Shown in pieces: positions 19,017 to 24,481 of a stretch of DNA of 24,481 nucleotides. Numbering within the stretch: the stretch's first letter is position 1; each line of letters starts with the position of its first letter. The notes under the pieces are model-generated. The model was not told the DNA's origin and did not search any database. It saw only the letters and a list, made by a program, of their open reading frames with translations. The stretch lies in assembly GCA_030141605.1 (NCBI GenBank), contig JAQGDQ010001814.1, forward strand, positions 1 to 24,481, in the 5' to 3' direction. The DNA is from Tubiluchus corallicola. Lineage: Eukaryota > Priapulida > Priapulimorpha > Priapulimorphida > Tubiluchidae. The translations under genes were made by a program, and so were the position numbers.

Positions 19017-19482
19017 TTAACCCTTTCATACCCGTTGTATCCCGTGGGATACGAAAATATTTTCTGCCTTTAAAATTAATAAAATTTTAAAACTGACAGT
19101 TGTTTGATCTGTTAATAGTTATTTTGATTTAAGCCAATAACAATAGACTAAAAATGGTGATAAAATGGCAAACTAGAAAATCTACATAGCATAAAAAACT
19201 GCGTAAAGTACAGTACTTTAGAGACGACTTTGTACAGATCAGCATAGCATGCATACTAAATGTCTTAAATACTTTAAAAAATTATCAGCAGTTGCAAAAT
19301 GAAGCACATTTTATGCTTCCATTGAATCCCAATGTATCCCGTAGGATACAGGTTATATTTTGCAAGCGGGCACAGGTAGAAAAAAATAATTATTATGTGT
19401 AAACAAGATGGATATACTGAACAAAAGTACCAAACCAAGATTTTTTTCTTATTAAAAAATAATTTGGGACTGAAAGGGTTAA
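19017..19482. mobile_element. TTAA-flanked piggyBac-type MITE
   Basis: TTAA (19017-19020), then CCCTTTCATACCC. At the other end GGGACTGAAAGGG, then TTAA (19479-19482). The 458-bp interior has 11 of 13 matching terminal inverted positions and TTAA duplication, the signature of piggyBac elements. Subterminal hairpins GTATCCCGTGGGATAC (19038-19053) and GTATCCCGTAGGATAC (19333-19348) occur near each end. No transposase is encoded. The related repeat at about 17524 (AAAGTTAAAGGAAAAGG) looks like the unoccupied site of the sequence here. Confidence 0.85.
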
Positions 19483-19685
19483 ACGAAAAGGAAAAGAATT
19501 TCGAAACGTATCCAAAAAAACTTTCCACTCAAAGTTAGATTACATAGCATTACACTTACGTATTTGAAAGAGTTATTTAACAGGAAATTAAAATTCTTAA
19601 TAATTTAAATTGTTCGTGCCACTTAGTAAACGTCACTGTGTCACATTCCCAGTGTGCACCTTTGACTCACCAAAAGACACACTAT
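19483..19685. repeat. Dispersed repeat, unexpanded copy
   Basis: Homologous to 17521-17850, but with one copy only of the CCCAGTGTGCACC...GACTCACC unit. It was interrupted on its left by the TTAA-flanked element. Confidence 0.75.
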
Positions 19686-20580
19686 TAATCTTTCTGACTA
19701 TATAAAGTAATATATGCTTTTGTTTAGTTAGTGAAGAGAGCGCTACGAATGCTCTGATAATTTTGCAAATTTTTCGCAACGTTGTCTAAACTTGTTTCAA
19801 AAGACTTTCCGTAAAATGGCTTGACCTAACGGTTGTCGTGGGACTTTAAATTTACAAGCTTTATACGGCGTTACTGCTAATGCAAGCTCTGTATGCAATA
19901 AAGTAGCATCTAAGTGATAAAAGATTTCAGATCAATTTTCATCCTTAATACAAATTTTCTTACTTGTTAATGCATTTTTGTGCTGAAGAAAGCATGCATT
20001 GCTTTTGTTACTTTCTATTTTTAATAGGAATCAGGTAAACAAACAAATGATAGATTCACACATCTGCAAAAAACGGAATATGGCAAAACGCCTTCATACT
20101 TACATAAAGGAGGCAACATACAGCAGATTACGTCAAACGCTTTAGATGAAAAACGTCTTGTGACTTAAAAATATGAGCTTCAAAATATCTAGTTGCTTGT
20201 GGCTAATTTGATAAAAAACTGAACTTTCAATCATGGATCCGCCCGTTTTATATTTATAATGTATAAACTTCTTATTCCTAACGCACCACAAACAGTTAAC
20301 TGCTAGCACACTTCATAATGAATACCCTTTACTGAAAACTAATTCAGACTTATTTAGCAAACATCTTTATATTATATAAACTATTATAGTAACTATTATA
20401 TTATAATTATTTTAAGTGGATTTATATACAGTAATATTACTGATCAAAAGTATTTTCGTTATGTGCAACAAATACATTTTACTTGAGAACAGATATGTAC
20501 AGCTGGTTACTTCGATAATGTAATAACACAGATAATTCAAAAATACGAGTAATTCATTAGTTAAACTTTAAATTGAAATA
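19686..20580. other. AT-rich noncoding stretch
   Basis: No reading frame of interest on either strand. At about 20280-20320 the sequence GCACCACAAACAGTTAACTGCTAGCAC resembles 20685-20715 and, inverted, part of the 42-bp minisatellite unit, so old dispersed repeats are likely. Confidence 0.4.
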
Positions 20581-20589
20581 GAAATATTA

Positions 20590-20636
20590 ACCTCCTACAC
20601 GTGTTTCACATGCTAACTGCCTCATCAGGGACTACG
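20590..20636 (-). other. Hammerhead-ribozyme-like motif, degenerate
   Basis: On the minus strand: AGTCC, then CTGATGA, GGCAGTTAGCATGT, GAAA, CACGTG, TA, GGAGG. The invariant CUGAUGA and GAAA boxes, a palindromic helix III (ACACGUGU) and a UA cleavage dinucleotide are in the type I order. Helix I has three pairs (UCC/GGA). Helix II does not pair well, so activity is doubtful. Similar motifs occur in termini of Penelope-like elements and in retrozymes. Confidence 0.3.
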
Positions 20637-20640
20637 AAAT

Positions 20641-21180
20641 AAATTAAACATAATTATTAGTAAGTATTAGTAAAATTCACAACACACCACAAGCAGTTAG
20701 CAATCGGGACTCTTCATATAGCATCCCGTTTATTTGGGTAAACGAAACGTATCATGCATATTAGCATAATTTAGCTCATTTTTGATACCACTGATGTTAA
20801 TTAAGTCAGGGGTAAAAGGTAAAATGATTATTCAATTCTTACTAGAGGTAAATGTTGGTTTCTGACAGCTGTAATTACCTAAATCAAAAGTTTCGACTTG
20901 CTTTTGTTCTTGAAAGTCAAATTTAACGTAAAAGCGAATTTCTTTAGTTAAAAGAGTTAACCGTAACTTGAAATTTGACACTATTTTTATTAAATTTCAT
21001 GGCTTCTTTCCTAATGAAAATGTTTATCGGAATTGCATCGCACCGAAAAAAGCCGTTTTGTTCGGTTTTGCTCGTGAAACATCGGAAAATCGCAGCCTAA
21101 ACAAATATACTAGCAACGGTTTCCTTGGATACCACGTGGTTTCTGTGAGGGTAAATAAACAGTGAAATGTGACACGTGAT
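20641..21180. other. Noncoding stretch with possible retroelement remnants
   Basis: 20680-20790 contains CACCACAAGCAGTTAGCAATCGGGACTC and GGGTAAACGAAACGTATC. In inverse orientation these share blocks with the 164-bp array. The 65-codon frame at 20968-21165 has no recognised motif. Confidence 0.35.
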
Positions 21181-21281
21181 GAACAAACGCAAACATTCTC
21201 GTAACTAAGCAGTTCCTGGCGCCATCTAACGAACAAAACGCAAACATTCTCGTAACTAAGCAGTTCCTGGCGCCATCTAAC
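21181..21281. repeat. 50-bp direct repeat, two copies
   Basis: GAACAAACGCAAACATTC...GGCGCCATCTAAC occurs at 21181-21230 and, with one extra A, at 21231-21281. Each copy ends in GGCGCCATCTAACGA, which resembles the CTCF-like word of the 8.2-kb array. Confidence 0.92.
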
Positions 21282-21339
21282 GAGCAAAACGTTAGAGTGT
21301 GTTAGGAAAAGCCACGATGCGCGTTGGGAGAAACATGAA

Positions 21340-21412
21340 GTCTCCCATCAACATCGTCATCATCATCGTCATCATACGCCCGTCACGTCTATTGTAGACA
21401 TTGGGCAGGCAG
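21340..21412. mobile_element. Possible non-LTR retroelement-related fragment
   Basis: CATCAACATCGTCATCATCATCG followed by CGCCCGTCACGTCTATTGTAGACATTGGGCAG resembles a widespread animal non-LTR/SINE string (CAT repeats, then a short block ending in a 'GGACATAGG'-like word). Assignment is from memory and tentative. Confidence 0.25.
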
Positions 21413-21556
21413 AATTCTAAAATAAAAGAAATCTGCCTTCAGACAGGTAAACGCAGCAGTAATCCAGCAAAAAAACTAGACACTGCTACGCCAGTGGCTT
21501 GTCAGCACCACTTCCGTTTTATGAAATCTCCCAGTTACGTCATGATCTTCAAGTCA

Positions 21557-21595
21557 ATGGCGGCAACCGCCAGGCCAGAAAATTTCTATTCAGAG
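21557..21595 (+). CDS. Possible first coding exon, gene unknown
   Basis: ATG in a good context (GTCAATGGCGGC) opens MAATARPENFYSE and meets a donor-like GAG|GTAGTT. A TACGTCAT (CRE-like) site lies about 20 bases upstream. The GC-rich Ala start is unlike the AT-rich flanks. No downstream exon could be matched inside the window. It also lies within a longer open frame from 21401, so it may be fortuitous. Confidence 0.2.
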
Positions 21596-21916
21596 GTAGT
21601 TTATTGTAGATGTATGATTTATAGATACAGTTTTTTTGCACATCTAATTATCTAATTTTTTAAGTTTAAATGATTACAGTAAAATAAACACAACAGACTT
21701 GTTTTTTCCTTTAGTGAACTTTGTATAGACTTTGTGTTGAGATAAAAAAACGTTTTGAATTGAATTGAGCTAAAAAATTGAAATATTTACATTTACACTG
21801 AGAATGCTCTAAGAGGAGCCAAACGTCTGTTATGCAAAGGTTTTTGACCGAGTGAAATTATCAGAATTTAAATTCATGTAAAACAATCAAAGCTTTTGTT
21901 ACTCCCAATCTTGCAA
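21596..21916. other. AT-rich spacer
   Basis: Contains a TTGAATTGAATTGAG tail-like word at about 21754-21768, possibly an old retroelement end. Nothing else supported. Confidence 0.35.
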
Positions 21917-22497
<581 letters not shown>

Positions 22498-22562
22498 TTT
22501 GGTTACTCCCTTTTCGTTCCTACAATCAAAAGTCAGAAGTTTCTTTTTCGTTGTTGAAGAAG

Positions 22563-22568
22563 TTTATT
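22563..22568 (-). promoter_or_regulatory. Poly(A) signal AATAAA for the 159-codon gene
   Basis: AATAAA on the minus strand starts about 21 bases after the stop codon of the gene ending at 22589, followed by GT-rich plus AT-rich sequence. This gives a very short 3' UTR. Confidence 0.55.
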
Positions 22569-22588
22569 TTCATATTTTGTGATTTTGC

Positions 22589-23068
22589 CTAATAGTAACA
22601 CAATGGTACTCTTGATTGTACTGGACGTTGACCACAACACCAAGACCTGAGTAATGGATCTCTCAAAGCTCTGGTCGGTTTATAATCTCTCAGACCTGTG
22701 TATGGTCTTACACCCAACGTCTCATAAGTCCTTGGCTGGCACTCGTAAGGAAAATCATATTCAGACAACTTGCTAAGTTGCTCCTTGCGGAACTCCGGTG
22801 TGGGATACCTCCCCGGATGTACACACTCCTGCAGTTCTGTGCGCGGTACGTAACTGTAAGTGCCCGGACCAGGGTAACGGTATGCCGTTGCCACAGTTGC
22901 CGGCCGTTCTGGCAACGAAGTCTTTGAGGCAAACCAACCCCAATCCCCGGGGGAGTTGTCACGGTATTGTCTCTCCCACTGCTTCCGTACTAACCGTTCT
23001 TTGTTGATCGCCTCCCTCCAGAAATTGGTGTGCTCCATGCCAAACTCCCGCTGCGATATTTGACTCAT
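22589..23068 (-). CDS. Small intronless gene, possible sperm/cilium microtubule inner protein (SPMIP1-like)
   Basis: Intact 159-codon frame with start context AAGATGAG (A at -3). Residues 13-38 read TNFWREAINKERLVRKQWERQYR; the NFW-(E)-x-R/K-x(n)-W-x-R-x-Y pattern resembles the N-terminus of SPMIP1 (ATP6V1FNB), a protein of sperm flagellar doublet microtubules. The rest is rich in Pro, Tyr and Arg with short PGPGTYSYVPRTE-, RPYTGLRDY- and PTPEF-like motifs, a composition shared by many microtubule inner proteins. Its C-terminal half does not match SPMIP1 as I remember it, so the family is uncertain although the gene itself is convincing (coding composition, poly(A) signal, GC rise). There is no signal peptide or membrane segment. 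X-box/CRE modules lie about 0.85-1.1 kb upstream, beyond a 112-bp array. Confidence 0.85.
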   Translation of the reverse strand: MSQISQREFGMEHTNFWREAINKERLVRKQWERQYRDNSPGDWGWFASKTSLPERPATVATAYRYPGPGTYSYVPRTELQECVHPGRYPTPEFRKEQLSKLSEYDFPYECQPRTYETLGVRPYTGLRDYKPTRALRDPLLRSWCCGQRPVQSRVPLCYY

Positions 23069-23119
23069 CTTAAACGTGTTTGTTGGACCTCGCCAGGAGG
23101 CGCTTTGCAGTTCTTAGAC

Positions 23120-23785
23120 TATCACAAACCAACAGTTTCGTTCCTTGAGTTTTTGTTCCTTGAAACTTTTTCGAGTAACATCAGAATCTTTACTCTCTTC
23201 AAAATGTTTTGTTCCTTGAAGGTATTTCGATTAACACCAGAACCTTTTCTATCCTCAAAATTCTTGTGGCAAGATATGAGTTTCGATTAACATCAGAACC
23301 TTTACTCTCTTCAAAATGTTTTGTTCCTTGAAGGTATTTCGATTAACACCAGAACCTTTACTATCCTCAAAATTCTTGTGGCAAGATATGAGTTTCGATT
23401 AACATCAGAATCTTTACTCTCTTCAAAATGTTTTGTTCCTTGAAGGTATTTCGATTAACATCAGAACCTTAGCTCCTCAAAACTTGTAGCAAGAATGAGT
23501 TCCGATAACATCAGAATCCCACTCTCTTCAAAATGTTTTGTTCCTTGAAGGTATTTCGATTAACACCAGAACCTTTACTACCCTCAAAATTATTGTGGTA
23601 AGATATGAGTTTCGATTAACATCAGAACCTTTACTCTCTTCAAAATGTTTTGTTCCTTGAAGGTTTTTCGATTAACATCAGAACCTTTAGTCTCCTCAAA
23701 ATTCTTGTGGTAAGATATGAGTTTCGATTAACATCAGAACCTTTTCTATCTTCAAAATTCTTGTGGCAAGATATGAGTTTAACGT
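23120..23785. repeat. 112-bp tandem array of two related 56-bp halves
   Basis: TTTACTCTCTTCAAAATG recurs at 23189, 23301, 23413, 23518 (decayed) and 23630, at 112, 112, 105 and 112 bp. Each unit has two related halves, both starting near TTTCGATTAACA(C/T)CAGAAC; one goes on to GTTTTGTTCCTTGAAGGTA and the other to ATTCTTGTGGCAAGATATGAG. The fourth unit has several small deletions. The array begins about 50 bp upstream of the start codon of the minus-strand gene, so it occupies its 5' flank. Confidence 0.9.
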
Positions 23786-23903
23786 GTTCAAATTAAAATT
23801 TAACAGCAAAAACGCATCTGACAGATTCCACCAATTTTGCTGTACATAACTTAGAAAGAATTCGGTTCATAAACTAGACGAAATTTTAATCGTACTGTTC
23901 GCA

Positions 23904-23934
23904 GTTGCCATGACGTACAACTAGGTGACGTCAC
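23904..23934. promoter_or_regulatory. X-box-like/CRE composite module 1
   Basis: GTTGCCATGAC (RFX half-site-like) followed after exactly 10 bases by the palindrome GTGACGTCAC (full CRE). Confidence 0.45.
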
Positions 23935-24138
23935 AGAACACAGGCAAGTTAGTTTCCAAGATAAAGTGACAACATGGTTCACACAAAACCCCGCAGAGAA
24001 TTTTAGGAAGGAAAATAAGTTTTAAATTAATTTTGTAAATGATTTTTGCGTGTCCATCTTGTTAAAGATGGTGGCTTATTTAAATTAAATTACCAAACAG
24101 GTCTTCAAAAATTTGAAATTTTGTCGGCTAACTTAATC

Positions 24139-24169
24139 GTTGCCATGACAGAAACCACCGTGACGTCAC
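24139..24169. promoter_or_regulatory. X-box-like/CRE composite module 2
   Basis: The same GTTGCCATGAC, the same 10-base gap (with different bases), and the same GTGACGTCAC. A further TACGTCACGTG lies at about 24213. Confidence 0.45.
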
Positions 24170-24260
24170 AATAAACTTGGTCAGACCTACTTGAAAAATA
24201 AGCTGCTCATTTTACGTCACGTGTAATTTCAGGCGCTATAGGTCGGAGCTATGTGCTGAG

Positions 24261-24374
24261 CAGGGCCTATTTCAAGCGGGGGGGAGTGGGGATATTTGCC
24301 CGGGGCCTCACCCTCCAGGGGGGCCTCGCGCCAAGGTAACATTTTTTTGCTTTATGAAAATAACATACTGCCTC

Positions 24375-24428
<54 letters not shown>

Positions 24429-24446
24429 CTCTCTCTCTCTCTCTCT

Positions 24447-24481
<35 letters not shown>
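24261..24481. mobile_element. Second (TC)n-tailed cassette, cut by window end
   Basis: GCAGGGCCTATTTCAAGCGG, a G run, GGGGCCTCGCGCCAAGGTAAC and T7GCTTT align with 21917-22000. An extra GGGCCTCACCCTCCAGGG block shows an internal duplication. (TC)n starts at about 24374 and continues to the last base. Confidence 0.8.

Larger units (their letters stand above)
23786..24240. other. Upstream flank with CRE-like sites
   Basis: AT-rich with two composite modules listed separately. The modules share about 15-20 bp of weaker similarity on their left (AAATTTTAATCG / AAATTTTGTCGG), so the stretch may itself contain an old duplication. No gene supported. Confidence 0.4.

Noticed and set aside
21401-21655. 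84-codon plus-strand frame as one gene
   Set aside because: No recognisable domain, and it starts inside a possible retroelement fragment. Only the short MAATARPENFYSE part has exon-like features, and it is listed at low confidence.

Overview
This is nuclear DNA from an animal, probably a bilaterian invertebrate. The signs are spliced coding exons with GT-AG junctions, a metazoan polarity gene (SAPCD-type), BTB-BACK genes, a small gene resembling the sperm/cilium microtubule-inner-protein class, a tRNA-headed SINE, TTAA-flanked piggyBac-type non-autonomous DNA, and very long simple-sequence tracts. There are no bacterial operons, ribosome binding sites or CRISPR. The species cannot be named from the sequence.

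Layout. Positions 1-2885 and 9243-12465 are two copies of one segmental duplication. Each copy carries a 45-bp minisatellite and, on the minus strand, an intact intronless BTB-BACK gene with a conserved poly(A) signal. Each copy ends next to a different trinucleotide tract, (TTA)n or (TAG)n. Between the copies lie a 2.1-kb, 42-bp-unit minisatellite (3892-5991), a candidate exon (6946-7070), a dispersed-repeat copy (7198-7420), microsatellites, and a 133-bp tandem array in which every unit carries a CTCF-like core (8160-8690).

From 12.47 to 17.13 kb come a huge (TAG)n tract, a SINE fragment, a 544-bp inverted-repeat element filled with 21-bp units, and the last three coding exons of a SAPCD1/2-family gene on the plus strand. 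Its 2.5-kb intron holds a (TC)n tract, a 164-bp tandem array and a second copy of the 7.2-kb dispersed repeat with inverted ends. From 17.5 to 19.7 kb there is a dispersed-repeat pair (one copy expanded into a 26-bp minisatellite), a decayed coding fragment, a perfect AC/AT/GT hairpin, a SINE and a TTAA-flanked MITE. From 20.2 to 21.6 kb the sequence is mostly noncoding, with a degenerate hammerhead-like motif, a short direct repeat and a possible first exon. From 21.9 to 24.48 kb there are two copies of a (TC)n-tailed cassette, an intact 159-codon gene on the minus strand, a 112-bp array just upstream of it, and two identically spaced X-box-like/CRE modules.

How the parts relate. The BTB genes may lie inside, and antisense to, an intron of the SAPCD-type gene if the 7.0-kb exon belongs to it. 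Most other sequence is repeats. The most informative signals are: amino-acid divergence between the two BTB paralogues concentrated in one C-terminal patch; the composite X-box/CRE modules; the CTCF-like array with a microinversion; and the 164-bp array with hammerhead/Penelope-like traces.
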